Assembly: GCF_004217145.1 (NCBI RefSeq)
Contig: NZ_SHKR01000011.1
Span: 1,426,001-1,490,000, forward strand
DNA from: Kribbella rubisoli
Lineage (GTDB): Bacteria > Actinomycetota > Actinomycetes > Propionibacteriales > Kribbellaceae
DNA length: 64,000 nt
Direction of reading: 5' to 3'
Shown: piece after piece, positions 17,729-26,898 of the stretch
Numbering within the stretch: the stretch's first letter is position 1
Layout: each line of letters starts with the position of its first letter
Position numbers and translations under genes: made by a program
The notes under the pieces: model-generated
Told to the model about the DNA's origin: nothing
Seen by the model: the letters and a program-made list of their open reading frames with translations, nothing else
Database searches by the model: none

Positions 17729-17839
17729 CCACGCAACGGGGCGGACGTTAGACCTATTACGACGGCAACCGAGGAAGACTACGAGACTGTCCGCGGCGTG
17801 GGGCCGGGCTGGTCGATGAGTCACGGAGGGGAATCATCG

Positions 17840-19198
17840 ATGGCGAAGGGCAAGCGCCGCGCCACGGGTAGCGGCTGGCGTCAGGTGGCGCCGCTGATCC
17901 CGGTGGCGTTGTTCGCGAGCGCATTCACCGTCAGTGCCACGGATGATCCGGCGGTCGCCACGGCGTCGCTGGAGCAGGGTCTGTCCGGAGGTAACTCGGT
18001 CGTCGTTCCGAAGCAGCCGATCTCCCAGCCGGCCAGCGTGCCGCAGCCGGGTGTGGTCGGTCCGGGCGTCGATCCTGGCGAGCAACCGACCCAGGTGGTC
18101 TCCGGACTGTCGAAGAACGGCATCCCGAACGCCGCCTTGAAGGCGTACTCCCGGGCCCAGCAGGTGCTGGCCCAGGCAGACCCGGCGTGTCACCTGCCCT
18201 GGACGCTGGTGGCTGCGATCGGCCGGGTCGAGTCCAACCACGGCCGCTTCGGCGGCAACGCGCTGAACTCGCAGGGCGTCGCGGTCCCCGGCATCTTCGG
18301 CCCGCGACTGGACGGCTCGTCCGGCATGGCCCGGATCTCCGACACCGACGCGGGTGCATTCGACGGCGACGGTGCGTTCGACCGCGCGGTCGGCCCGATG
18401 CAGTTCATCCCGGGCACCTGGCGAGCCATGGGAGTGGACGGCGACGGCGACGGCGTGCGGAACCCGCAGGACATCGACGATGCGGCCATGTCGACCGCGG
18501 TCTACCTGTGCTCCGGCAAGACCGACCTGTCCAACGCCTCCGACCTCAACGCGGCCGTGCTGCGCTACAACCACTCCCAGCAGTACGTCGACCTCGTGGT
18601 CAGCATCGCCAAGGCGTACGCCGGCGGCAGTTGGATCGCCGTCGGCAACGGGACGTCCGGTGACGACGTGGACGACGCCGGCCAGCAGATCGGCGGCGGG
18701 GACATCAACGCGCCGTCGGACAAGAACCTGCCGAAGACGATCGACCTCCCGACCCCGCCGCCCACGGTGATCACGACGCCGACGGACGAGCGGGACGAGA
18801 CCCGGCCGACCGTCGTTCCGACCGACCGCCCGACGTCGAAGCCCACGCCCGGCAAGCCGACGTCGAAGCCGACGCCCGGTAAGCCGGACCCGACCAAGCC
18901 GACGTCGAAGCCGACCATCCCGACCACGACCACGCCCGGGGTCTCGACCCTGACGACGGCGGTCGGCCTGATCGTCGGCACGGTCGGCTCCACGGTGGCC
19001 GAGCTGCAGACGGCCACGACGTACTGCCAGTCCGAGATGGCGAAGGTGACGATCACCAAGCCGACCCAGGACCAGCTGCAGAAGTGCGTGACCGCCTACC
19101 AGACCGGTGGGGCGAAGGCGGTCGACCAGGTCATCCGCAACCTGCTGTCCCTGCTCGGACTGCTGGGCGTTCTCGGTGGAGGCATCCTCGGGAGCTGA
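17840..19198 (+). CDS. Secreted lytic transglycosylase with Lys/Pro/Thr-rich linker
   Basis: Lytic transglycosylases cleave peptidoglycan glycan strands to give anhydro-muropeptides. ATG 17840 follows GGAGGGG; an in-frame ATG lies at 17816. The 452-residue chain begins with a basic, then hydrophobic export signal. The catalytic domain (about 95-290) has the likely acid E131 in AIGRVESNHGRFGG, plus GPMQFIPGTWRAMG and LRYNHSQQYVDLV, typical of the MltB-like actinobacterial group. Residues about 315-370 are a Pro/Thr/Lys linker made of tandem KPTPGKPTS repeats, encoded by near-identical 24-27 base units around 18831-18912. A C-terminal domain with two cysteines and a hydrophobic Leu/Gly end follows. 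It diverges from hemL. Confidence 0.85.
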   Translation: MAKGKRRATGSGWRQVAPLIPVALFASAFTVSATDDPAVATASLEQGLSGGNSVVVPKQPISQPASVPQPGVVGPGVDPGEQPTQVVSGLSKNGIPNAALKAYSRAQQVLAQADPACHLPWTLVAAIGRVESNHGRFGGNALNSQGVAVPGIFGPRLDGSSGMARISDTDAGAFDGDGAFDRAVGPMQFIPGTWRAMGVDGDGDGVRNPQDIDDAAMSTAVYLCSGKTDLSNASDLNAAVLRYNHSQQYVDLVVSIAKAYAGGSWIAVGNGTSGDDVDDAGQQIGGGDINAPSDKNLPKTIDLPTPPPTVITTPTDERDETRPTVVPTDRPTSKPTPGKPTSKPTPGKPDPTKPTSKPTIPTTTTPGVSTLTTAVGLIVGTVGSTVAELQTATTYCQSEMAKVTITKPTQDQLQKCVTAYQTGGAKAVDQVIRNLLSLLGLLGVLGGGILGS

Positions 19199-19248
19199 TC
19201 CCCCACAGACCGGCGCGCCTGCCCCCACCCCTCCCTAGGCGCGCCCCT

Positions 19249-19291
19249 GGCGACGCCACGGAGCACATCCCCCCGGCTTCGTGGCGTCGCC
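19249..19291. terminator. Hairpin terminator between convergent genes
   Basis: A perfect 12-base stem (19249-19260 with 19280-19291) is followed by TCTTT. It sits between the stops of the transglycosylase and the subtilisin genes. Two copies of GGCGCGCC (19212-19219 and 19238-19245) form a second possible stem just before it. Confidence 0.8.
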
Positions 19292-19301
19292 TCTTTAACG
19301 T

Positions 19302-22300
19302 TCAGTTCTCCCAGGCTCTATCGATGGTCTGGGTGATGCTGTTGCCGATCAGATCCTTCGCCGTCACCCGGATGCTCGGGTAGGAACCGGCCGGGACCTT
19401 CGCCCGGCCGGTGCCTCCGATCCCGCTGAGCGACAGCTTCTGCCAGGTCTTCCCGTCGAAGGAGATCTCAGCGGTCGTGCGGAAGATCGGGACCCCACGC
19501 ACGCCTGGCTGGTAGGCCGGCGTGAGCTCGAGCCATCCGTTGGTGTGCTTGTAATCGACCTGGACCAGCGGCAGCACCGCCCGGCTCTTCGTCGGCACCG
19601 ACAGGAAGTGCCAGGTCGTGTGGGTCGACGTCGACGTGGTCGCCCAACTGTTGGCGCCACGCTTCTGGTCCAGCGTCAGGTCGTACCACGCGGCCCGCGC
19701 CGGCACCGCCCACTGCGCCACCGACCAGTCCGCACTCCCGAGCTCCACGCCGTTGCTGCTGAGCTTCATGCTCGTCACGTCGCCGCGATCACCCCAGCCG
19801 AACACGCTCCGATCACCGCTCACGTACTGCGGAATCGCGATCCGCAACGCGTTCTCGAACCGTGCCGGCGGCCAACCTTGCGCCACATCTCCAGCGGAGT
19901 CCGACAACCCTGGTACGGCCGGACGCATGAGCGGCTCCCACCAACCACGCGTGACCTGCTCGCCCGGACGGTACGAACGCGGGATCGTGGACTCGTACCC
20001 GCTCTCGTTCCACTCCCCTGCCGACGTCGTCTCGTCCCAGGTCACACCCTTGAGGTCGGTGACGAGGTAGTCGGTTCGGCTGACCGGTCCGGTCACCGCT
20101 CGCGTCGACGTCAGCCCAGTGGTGATCCCAGGCAGGTGCGCGATCCGCTGGTCGGTGTGCAGGAACCACGCGGCGTTCCGCTGGAAGTTCGTGGTCACCA
20201 CGGCCGGGTGCATCTTCGCGACGTCGTACGTCAGCGGTCCCTTCACCGTCGACGGTCCGACCGCGACGTCGTACCGGTAGGTGCTGTCGAGGACACCGCT
20301 CAGCTTGAGCGAGACCGGGCCGTTCGCGAGCGTGGCTAGCAGTTGCTTGCCCTGTTCGGAGCGCAGGAGGTAGAGCGGGATGTCTTCCTCGGTCCCGGTC
20401 GACCAGTAGCCGGGCGCTTCGTTGTAGAGGAACACCACCTTGGCCCCGGCCGCCTTCGCTGCCTGGACCTGCGCGGTCGTGTCGTCGGGCGACGTCCAGC
20501 GGATCAGCGCGATCTTGCCTTTGGCACCGGTCAGCTCCCCCGGCGTACCGTCGCCGCCGTTGTAGAGCGGGAGGTTCTCGTTGCCGACGTACACGGTCCG
20601 GTAGGCACCCGGGCCGGGTGTCGGCAGCCGGCCGGCACCCGGTACGTCGACGGTCAGCTGTGGCTGGGCGAGGTCCCAGCGCTGCGCCACCTGGAAGGTG
20701 CCGTTGGCAACCTTCCCGAAGTCCTGCACATAGATGCCGTTGGCAACCTTGCCGTCGAACCCCCAGCCGGACACAGCATCCCGGTCGCCGACCTTGCGAT
20801 GCCAGGCGATCCCGATGCTCTCGGCGTCGGCCGGTCGCGGCGTCCTGATCGTCACCTTGTGCGCGGTCCGGGCGTCGAACGTGAAGGTACGGTCGGTGCC
20901 GATCCACGCGTCGGGATCGCCGAGCAGCGTGATCGAGTTGGCCCAGTTCGCCTCGTCGCCGCCCACGGCGTACGCCATCACGCTGTAGCGGCCGGTCGGT
21001 ACGTCGAGGGTGCGGCTGCCGTTCTCGTCGAAGGCGATCGCGTTGACGTCACCGGTGTCCTGGTTCCACAACTGCACGCCGCTCGCACCGGCCTCGGTGG
21101 TCGCAGGCTTGCCGTCGCGGCCGATCGCCTTCACCGTCACCTGGTTCAACCGGCCACCGGCGGCAAATCCGATCCCCGTGCGGACCGACTCGCTTCCGGC
21201 CGCCATACCAGACCGTATGGTACGGGCGGTCACAGCGCCGGCGTAGTTGGCGGGCTGGGTCTTGGCGAGGTTCAGCGTGACCAACGCGAAGGCGGAGCCG
21301 TGCGCCGGGACAGTCAGGTGGGACGGGCTCACCGAGACGGCGGCCTTGACGCCGGCCGGGGACCGAACGTCGACGGACAGATCGAGGCTCACCGGCCGGT
21401 TCGAGTTGTTGCGGTAGGCAACTTTCCGCGCTACTGGTGCGGGTGCGGCCGGGCCGGTCCAGGAGAGGTCGCCGAAGAACAGGTTGGCGGCGTCCGGGAG
21501 GACCTTCGGGTCGAGTGCGTTCGGGATGTCGATCCGGCCGAGGCTTTGCTGGTCGGTGCGGGCGCCGGCGGACGGGACCGCGGTCGAGGCCAGCGCGGCC
21601 TTCAGCTGCGGGCCGGTCCAGTCGGGGTGGCGCTGGGCCAGGATCGCGGCGGCACCGGCCACGTGCGGCGTCGCCATCGACGTACCGCTCATCGCCGTGT
21701 AGTACTGGCCGAGGACGTGGCCCTGCTCGGTGCCGGCGGCGCGGGCGGCGGGGATCTCAACGCCTGGTGCGGTGACCTCGGGCTTCAGGGCGCCGTCACC
21801 GAGGCGCGGGCCGCGGCTGGAGAAGCTCGCGAGGCTGTCATCGCGGTCGACCGCACCGACGGTCAGGGCCTCGGACGCCGCGCCCGGAGAGCCGACGGTT
21901 TCCTCGGCGCCGGAGTTGCCGGCCGCGATGACGAACAGGGTCCCGCTGGACTTCGACAGCCGGTCGACGGCCTCGCTCATCGGGTCGGTGCCGTCCGACG
22001 GCAGACCGCCGAGGCTCATGCTGACGACCTTCGCGCCCTGCTGGACGGCCCACTCCATACCGGCGATCGCCTCGGAGTCGTAACCACCGCCGCTGTTGTC
22101 GAGCACCTTGCCGATCAGCAGCTCCGCGCCGGGCGCAACGCCCTTCCGCTTGCCGGCGGACGCAGTACCGAGGCCGGCGACGATCGAGGCGGTGTGCGTG
22201 CCGTGGCCGTGCAGGTCCTGGACCGCCTCGTCCGGGACGAAGCTCTCCGACGCGACGACCTGCTTGGCGAGGTCGGGGTGCCCGGCGTCGTACCCGGTGT

Positions 22301-22985
22301 CGAGAACGGCCACCTTGACGCCGTGGCCGTCGTACCCCTGCTTCCAGGCGGTCGGGGCGCCGATCTGCTGGTCCGACTGGTCGTCGGTGGCGTGGGTGCG
22401 GCCGTCGAGCCAGATCTTGGTGACCTGGCTGGTCTTGAAGGTCGTCGGTCCGCTGATGCCGTCCCAGAACGCCTTCGCGTCGGACTTCTGCACGGTGACC
22501 GCGGAGCTTCCGACACTGGTGAGCGTACGGCGGAGTGTGGCGGCCGTCGGGGTGGTTGGCGCGCTGCGCAAGGTGGCCGGCGCGGTGAGGAGGAGGGGCA
22601 GCCGATCGCTGCTCGCGTCGTCGTACCCCTGCGCAGCGAGTTCGGTGAGGTTGAAGAGGCGCTTGTCCAGGCGGCCCGCTGTGAGCATCGGGTACGCCTC
22701 GGACGGGATCAGGCTGAGCTCACCGTCGAACGTGCCGAAGTAGTACGGCTCGTCGTCGGTCAGCCGGGCCGACACCTGCCCGTTCGCGCTCGTGGTCAGC
22801 TCGGCGACGTCGCCGGTGACGAGCGTGATCCGCTTGACCGACGCGCCCGGCGCCGGGTTGACGGCGCCGGCGGGCTCGATGGCGCCGGGGCCGGCGGCGT
22901 GCGCCGGGGTGGTCGTCAGCAGCAGGGAACTGACGACCACCGCGGCGAGCAGGCCGGACGCGGACCGGGACGATCGGGGAAACAC
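19302..22985 (-). CDS. Large secreted S8 subtilisin-like serine protease
   Basis: GTG 22985 is preferred because GGGAGG lies 9 bases upstream and the product then starts with a clean signal peptide ending in PAHA at residue 30; GTG 23015 is an alternative. The 1227-residue protein has a propeptide-like region, then the S8 domain with D229 in AVLDTGYD, H261 in HGHGTHTA and S436 in SGTSMATPH. N357 in AAGNSG is the oxyanion residue. After it come beta-rich C-terminal regions, including a PA-like segment (IALIRWTSPDD to VVFLYNEAPGYW). Such proteins degrade external proteins or process secreted ones. It follows the LLM gene on the same strand but has its own 158-base upstream region. Confidence 0.9.
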   Translation of the reverse strand: MFPRSSRSASGLLAAVVVSSLLLTTTPAHAAGPGAIEPAGAVNPAPGASVKRITLVTGDVAELTTSANGQVSARLTDDEPYYFGTFDGELSLIPSEAYPMLTAGRLDKRLFNLTELAAQGYDDASSDRLPLLLTAPATLRSAPTTPTAATLRRTLTSVGSSAVTVQKSDAKAFWDGISGPTTFKTSQVTKIWLDGRTHATDDQSDQQIGAPTAWKQGYDGHGVKVAVLDTGYDAGHPDLAKQVVASESFVPDEAVQDLHGHGTHTASIVAGLGTASAGKRKGVAPGAELLIGKVLDNSGGGYDSEAIAGMEWAVQQGAKVVSMSLGGLPSDGTDPMSEAVDRLSKSSGTLFVIAAGNSGAEETVGSPGAASEALTVGAVDRDDSLASFSSRGPRLGDGALKPEVTAPGVEIPAARAAGTEQGHVLGQYYTAMSGTSMATPHVAGAAAILAQRHPDWTGPQLKAALASTAVPSAGARTDQQSLGRIDIPNALDPKVLPDAANLFFGDLSWTGPAAPAPVARKVAYRNNSNRPVSLDLSVDVRSPAGVKAAVSVSPSHLTVPAHGSAFALVTLNLAKTQPANYAGAVTARTIRSGMAAGSESVRTGIGFAAGGRLNQVTVKAIGRDGKPATTEAGASGVQLWNQDTGDVNAIAFDENGSRTLDVPTGRYSVMAYAVGGDEANWANSITLLGDPDAWIGTDRTFTFDARTAHKVTIRTPRPADAESIGIAWHRKVGDRDAVSGWGFDGKVANGIYVQDFGKVANGTFQVAQRWDLAQPQLTVDVPGAGRLPTPGPGAYRTVYVGNENLPLYNGGDGTPGELTGAKGKIALIRWTSPDDTTAQVQAAKAAGAKVVFLYNEAPGYWSTGTEEDIPLYLLRSEQGKQLLATLANGPVSLKLSGVLDSTYRYDVAVGPSTVKGPLTYDVAKMHPAVVTTNFQRNAAWFLHTDQRIAHLPGITTGLTSTRAVTGPVSRTDYLVTDLKGVTWDETTSAGEWNESGYESTIPRSYRPGEQVTRGWWEPLMRPAVPGLSDSAGDVAQGWPPARFENALRIAIPQYVSGDRSVFGWGDRGDVTSMKLSSNGVELGSADWSVAQWAVPARAAWYDLTLDQKRGANSWATTSTSTHTTWHFLSVPTKSRAVLPLVQVDYKHTNGWLELTPAYQPGVRGVPIFRTTAEISFDGKTWQKLSLSGIGGTGRAKVPAGSYPSIRVTAKDLIGNSITQTIDRAWEN

Positions 22986-23088
22986 AGGCGGACACCTCCC
23001 GATGCCCCGACCCACGCGAGGCCATCATCGGGAGCCTGTCAGTTGCCGTCAGCCCCGGTCCACCGGTCCGTCTGACGTACACCCGCCA

Positions 23089-23104
23089 TGACCGGTACCG
23101 GTCA
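23089..23104. promoter_or_regulatory. Perfect 16-base palindrome upstream of the subtilisin gene
   Basis: TGACCGGTACCGGTCA reads the same on both strands. It lies in the 158-base interval between the LLM gene stop and the subtilisin start. It may be a regulator binding site for the protease gene or, less likely, a terminator for the LLM gene, since no T tract follows. Confidence 0.45.
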
Positions 23105-23143
23105 GACGAAGCGCGTCCCCCACCGCCTTCTTCTTTCCTTCCT

Positions 23144-24106
23144 TCAGCTGAAGCGCTTCGTGATGTTCTCGACGCGCTCCAGCAGGTCGAGGTCGTAGGC
23201 GACGCCGGGGATGTAGAAGATCACGTAGTCGGCGCCGGCCTCGAGTGCTGCGTCCACCTTGTCCGCGATCTCGTCCTCGGTGGCGATGGTGTTGTCCCGG
23301 TCGAACTTCTCCCGGTCCATCGGGCCGAGCGCCTTCTCGGTCGCCTTCTGCGGGTCGTCGCCCTTGTCGATCGGGAACACATTGAGCCCGGTCGACTTGA
23401 TGATCTCGTCGTAGTCGCGACCGATCTTGCGGCAGTGCTCGCGGAGGATGTCGCACTTCTCCTTGATCACCTCGGGGTTACCCCCGCCGATGTTCGCGGC
23501 GTCGCCGTACTGCGCGACCAGCTTCAGCGTCACCTTCGGGCCGCCGCCGCCGATCCAGAAGCTCGGGTGCGGCTTGCGGACGCCCTTCGGCTCGTTGATC
23601 GGCGCGTCGATCGAGTAGTACTTGCCGTTGTAGACCGGCTTGTCCTCGGTCCACATCTTGTAGATGATCTCGGTCGCCTCACGGAACGCGGCCATCCGCT
23701 GCGGGATGTCGGTCCACTCGTAGCCGTACGCCTTCCACTCGTGCTCGTACCAGCCCGCGCCGATCCCGGCGTACAGGCGGCCGTGGCTGGCGACGTCGAC
23801 GGTGGACGCGATCTTCGCGTACAGCGACGGGTTGCGGTAGCCGTTGCAGCCGACCATCTGGCCGATGTTCACCCGCTTGGTGTCGCGGGCCAGCGCCGCG
23901 GTCGCGCTCCAGCACTCGAAGGTGGTGTTGTCACTCGGCTCCGGCACCGTGTGGAAGTGGTCGAAGAGCCAGATCGAGTCCCAGGATTGCTCGTCGGCGC
24001 GCTTGGCGACATCCGTCATCGCCTCCCACTGCTCGATCGGATCGGCGATCTGGGCCAGATCCATCTTCCAGCCCTGCGGGACGAATACCCCGAAACGTGT
24101 AGTCAT
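23144..24106 (-). CDS. LLM class F420-dependent-type oxidoreductase
   Basis: The 320-residue protein belongs to the bacterial luciferase-like TIM-barrel family. In actinobacteria many members use the deazaflavin F420 to oxidise or reduce small molecules. ATG 24106 follows AAAGGA at good spacing. Visible hallmarks include SIWLFDHFHTVP, GAGWYEHEWKAYGY, FWIGGGGPKVTLKLVAQYGD and a C-terminal segment with GADYVIFYIPG. The substrate is unknown. An own promoter lies just upstream. The neighbours are two secreted proteases, which give no clue to function. FMN rather than F420 use cannot be excluded. Confidence 0.88.
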   Translation of the reverse strand: MTTRFGVFVPQGWKMDLAQIADPIEQWEAMTDVAKRADEQSWDSIWLFDHFHTVPEPSDNTTFECWSATAALARDTKRVNIGQMVGCNGYRNPSLYAKIASTVDVASHGRLYAGIGAGWYEHEWKAYGYEWTDIPQRMAAFREATEIIYKMWTEDKPVYNGKYYSIDAPINEPKGVRKPHPSFWIGGGGPKVTLKLVAQYGDAANIGGGNPEVIKEKCDILREHCRKIGRDYDEIIKSTGLNVFPIDKGDDPQKATEKALGPMDREKFDRDNTIATEDEIADKVDAALEAGADYVIFYIPGVAYDLDLLERVENITKRFS

Positions 24107-24142
24107 GCCGCCATCCTTTCCATCGATGGCGGCATCGGTCCA

Positions 24143-24170
24143 TGAATATGAGTACTGAATTTGCACTCAA
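24143..24170 (-). promoter_or_regulatory. Putative promoter with embedded palindrome for the LLM gene
   Basis: On the minus strand TTGAGT (24170-24165) and TATTCA (24148-24143) are separated by 16 bases, a plausible -35/-10 pair in an unusually A/T-rich patch. Inverted ends TGAGT/ACTCA (24149-24169) lie in the spacer and could be a repressor site. The predicted mRNA start would be about 30 bases before ATG 24106. Confidence 0.45.
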
Positions 24171-24193
24171 TCGGACCACTACAGCTTCTTAAT

Positions 24194-26032
24194 TCATCTG
24201 GCGCTCAGGACTCCCGCTCCGACGCCGGGGCCGGGACGATGGACAGCCCGCGCCGCGAGGATCGCGTTCAGGGCGATCGGCGCGAGGCGTCCGCCGAACT
24301 CCTGCCGGGTCAGTGCCGCCACGCCCGCGGCGCTCGGCGCGGAGGCCGACGTACCGAAGAAGAGGCAGTTGCCGGTGACCGTGGTCGGGCAGGTACCGGA
24401 GCCGAAGCCGCCGGCGCCGCTCACCGAGACTCCGTCGGACGCGAGCCAGTACGGCGCCGGGAAGCTCACCGAACCGGGACCGGAGACGCCCTTGCACGGA
24501 CCGGGCTTACCGCCCGGGCAGCGGGTCGTGGTGATCAGCTGCGTCGGACCGGCCGCGCTGTACGACTCCAGCGGGGTGGTCTTCGGGTCCACCGAGGCGT
24601 TCGCGTTGACGGCACCGGCGCTGGTTGCGAAGCCGACGTAGTTCGAGTCCGGGTTCATCGAACCTGCCCGCTCCGGCGGATCGATGGTCTGGACGCCCGC
24701 CGACAGGGCCCGCCAGCGGAGGTCCAGGATCGGCGCCTTCTTGGCGGTCGAGGTGCCCTGGACGTCGACGACGAGCTTCACGGCCTGCGCCGCGGTGGTC
24801 GTGTTGTCGTACTCGAACTGCTCGATGGTGTCACCGACGCCGTTGGCCTGGACGCCCGTGCTGGACGCGAGGCACTTCGTACCGGTCGAGTCCATCAGGT
24901 ACAGGTTGAGGTCGGTGAAACCGCCCTGGCCGGCGGTCGGGAAGACGGCCCGCGGCTCGCTCCACTGCAAGGTCGGCAGGATCGACGCCCCCGGCAGCAG
25001 GTTGAGGTCGTACGACGTGTCGTCGCCGCGCAGCTTCACGACGTTGTCCGGGGCGAGCGGACAACCGGTGTACGGTCCGGCGGCTCCGTCCGCGCCCTTG
25101 CCGGTGCCGACCGCGGCGACGCGCGGAGCGTGCCGCCCGCCGAGGTTGCCGGCCGACGAGCTGATCCAGATGCCGTGCTTGGCGAGTCCCTCCGCGGTCG
25201 CGGCGCCGATGCCCTGCTGGAACGCCGGCTCGTCGTCGAGCGCGATGTCCTCGGCGATCATCGTGACGCCGGCGTTGGCCAGGGTGTGGAAGGCCTCGAC
25301 GTACTGCGCGGTGGTGTCCTGCGTGCTCGCATACGCCAGCTTCGCGCCTGGTGCGAGGTCGTGGATGATCTCGAGCATCGCGGTGCCCTCGTCGTCGACG
25401 TACGACGCCGCCTGCTGCAGGACCTGGACATCCGCGGGCAGCTCGCCCTGGGCTATCGCCGCGGCGATGTGGTCGACGTCACCGGAGATCGCGCCGACCT
25501 TCTGGCCTTTGCCGCTCAGACCGCGCGCCTGGGCCTTGTCGGCCTTGTGCAGCTGAACGGCCTCGGCCGTGACCGGTCCGACGTCAACGGCCGGTCGAAG
25601 CGACGGGCGCAGAGCGGTCACCCAGCCGAGACCGGCGACCGCGTCGAGCCTGTCGTACGGCACGGATGCGGACACGAGCCCGGTGGTCGGGAGGTCGGCT
25701 CCGGGGACGGCCTTGAAGTCGGCGGAGTTCTTCTCGACCGTGACACCGAGCGCGGTGAGGGCTGCTTCCTGCGCGGCGGTGACGGGCGCGGCGGCGTACA
25801 CCTGGACGCCGAGGCGACCTGGACTCTCCACGCTCATCGAGCGCGGCTGCACGGCGGTCGTCTTGCTCTTCGCCGCCGCGGCCGCCTTGTTCGCGGCGTC
25901 CCGCAGCATGCTCGGGACCTTCGACGCTGTCTGTGGTGAGGCTGTTGGGGCCGCCGTCGCCGGTGACACCACCGCAACCACAGCCATCGGAACGATAAGC
26001 GCCACGCTGCTCAGCACATAACGGAGCTTCAT
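24194..26032 (-). CDS. Secreted subtilase-like peptidase with Glu in place of the active-site His
   Basis: ATG 26032 follows GGGAGGGA and starts a 612-residue protein with a signal peptide ending near ATAA at residue 28. The serine motif FGTSASAP is present with S562. Where classical S8 enzymes have the HGT motif, this protein has DDEGTAMLEIIHDLAPGA with E215. The usual Asp strand reads VGAISGDVDHI (D185 or D187). This E/D/S layout occurs in an atypical S8 group and recalls the Glu-Asp-Ser triad of sedolisins (S53). The mature protein probably acts outside the cell. The C-terminus ends shortly after the serine helix. Peptidase activity is inferred. Confidence 0.75.
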   Translation of the reverse strand: MKLRYVLSSVALIVPMAVVAVVSPATAAPTASPQTASKVPSMLRDAANKAAAAAKSKTTAVQPRSMSVESPGRLGVQVYAAAPVTAAQEAALTALGVTVEKNSADFKAVPGADLPTTGLVSASVPYDRLDAVAGLGWVTALRPSLRPAVDVGPVTAEAVQLHKADKAQARGLSGKGQKVGAISGDVDHIAAAIAQGELPADVQVLQQAASYVDDEGTAMLEIIHDLAPGAKLAYASTQDTTAQYVEAFHTLANAGVTMIAEDIALDDEPAFQQGIGAATAEGLAKHGIWISSSAGNLGGRHAPRVAAVGTGKGADGAAGPYTGCPLAPDNVVKLRGDDTSYDLNLLPGASILPTLQWSEPRAVFPTAGQGGFTDLNLYLMDSTGTKCLASSTGVQANGVGDTIEQFEYDNTTTAAQAVKLVVDVQGTSTAKKAPILDLRWRALSAGVQTIDPPERAGSMNPDSNYVGFATSAGAVNANASVDPKTTPLESYSAAGPTQLITTTRCPGGKPGPCKGVSGPGSVSFPAPYWLASDGVSVSGAGGFGSGTCPTTVTGNCLFFGTSASAPSAAGVAALTRQEFGGRLAPIALNAILAARAVHRPGPGVGAGVLSAR

Positions 26033-26279
26033 GGAATCCCTCCCCCTCGTCGCCGCGACCACACTCACCCAACCGACAACCAACTGTCCAGACTTCGCGT
26101 CCTAACCCGAACCGACTCAAGGGAGAACTCTCATCAACAAGTTCGACCAGCTGTTCACCGACGCTACCGAGCAGATTGCGCAGGGCACCCATCAGCGCGA
26201 CGAGCTACCCAAGGACGGCGGCCGCTGGCCCATCAGCGTCGTACTGCGCCCTCCGCGGGACTGCGCGCTCGCCCACGCG

Positions 26280-26804
26280 TTGGACGCGCTGACCGCGGAG
26301 GCAGCCGCGCTATCCGGTCCAGGCCACTGGGAAACCGGGCAGCTCGATTCGGCCCACCTGACCGTCCGCGCCCTCGAGCCACGCCGCGATGTGATCCCTC
26401 GGGACGACCCCACCCTCGGCCGCTACCAGTCCGCCCTGCACCGCGCGACGAAGGCCAGCACCTGGCCCCTCCGCTTCCGCGTCACCGGTCTGACCCTGAC
26501 CCGAGGCTCCGTGATGGCCTGCGCCGAGTCACTCGACGCCAGCGCCGACCTCTTCAGCGACCACCTCACCGCCGAGCTGGGCCCCGACGCCCGGCACGAA
26601 CCCGAACGCCGCGACATCTGGTACCTCAACCTGCTCCACTTCACCACCGACATCGCGCGGCCGACCGAGCTCATCGAGTGGGTCGCTGCCCGCCGCCACA
26701 CGACCGTCGGAACGACCACCATCGACGCACCGGAGCTGGTCCGTGCCGACCACCGCGCCGGCCCGCGGCCGCATATGCGCCTGGAGCTCGTGAGAGCGCT
26801 CTAG
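26280..26804 (+). CDS. 2H phosphoesterase-like protein, apparently frameshifted near its N-terminus
   Basis: The frame opens with TTG 26280 (174 codons) and contains both 2H motifs, HLTVRALE and LLHFTTDI, as in RNA ligase/cyclic phosphodiesterase-like proteins. Codons upstream of 26280 in this frame still read like the family (RWPISVVLRP), yet no start codon occurs. A different frame from about 26134 to 26220 reads FDQLFTDATEQIAQ and then PKDG, with AGGGAGA upstream but ATC where a start is expected. The simplest reading is a one-base loss near 26216-26222 plus a lost start, so this may be a pseudogene. A short product from TTG 26280 remains possible. Confidence 0.5.
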   Translation: MDALTAEAAALSGPGHWETGQLDSAHLTVRALEPRRDVIPRDDPTLGRYQSALHRATKASTWPLRFRVTGLTLTRGSVMACAESLDASADLFSDHLTAELGPDARHEPERRDIWYLNLLHFTTDIARPTELIEWVAARRHTTVGTTTIDAPELVRADHRAGPRPHMRLELVRAL

Positions 26805-26898
26805 TTCCGGAACCGGCGAGGTATTGACCAGTGCGGTGGGAGGGCTGAGAGTCGGGGCCGACGCGGGTGTGAGGCCCGCGCTGAGGTGGGGAGCGCCC

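Noticed and set aside
17584..17839. A ydaO (c-di-AMP) riboswitch before the transglycosylase
   Set aside because: The conserved ydaO core sequences could not be found by eye. Only an unassigned inverted repeat is supported.
20343..23075. A 910-codon open frame on the plus strand
   Set aside because: It lies antisense to the subtilisin gene, which has full catalytic motifs, and its Arg/Gly/Asp-rich sequence is the usual product of a GC-rich complementary frame.
26817..26829. A shared GCGAGGTATTGAC word before the GH3 gene and before the heparinase-like gene (near 49826)
   Set aside because: A 13-base match is expected by chance several times in 64 kb of GC-rich sequence, and no matching -10 box follows in both places.
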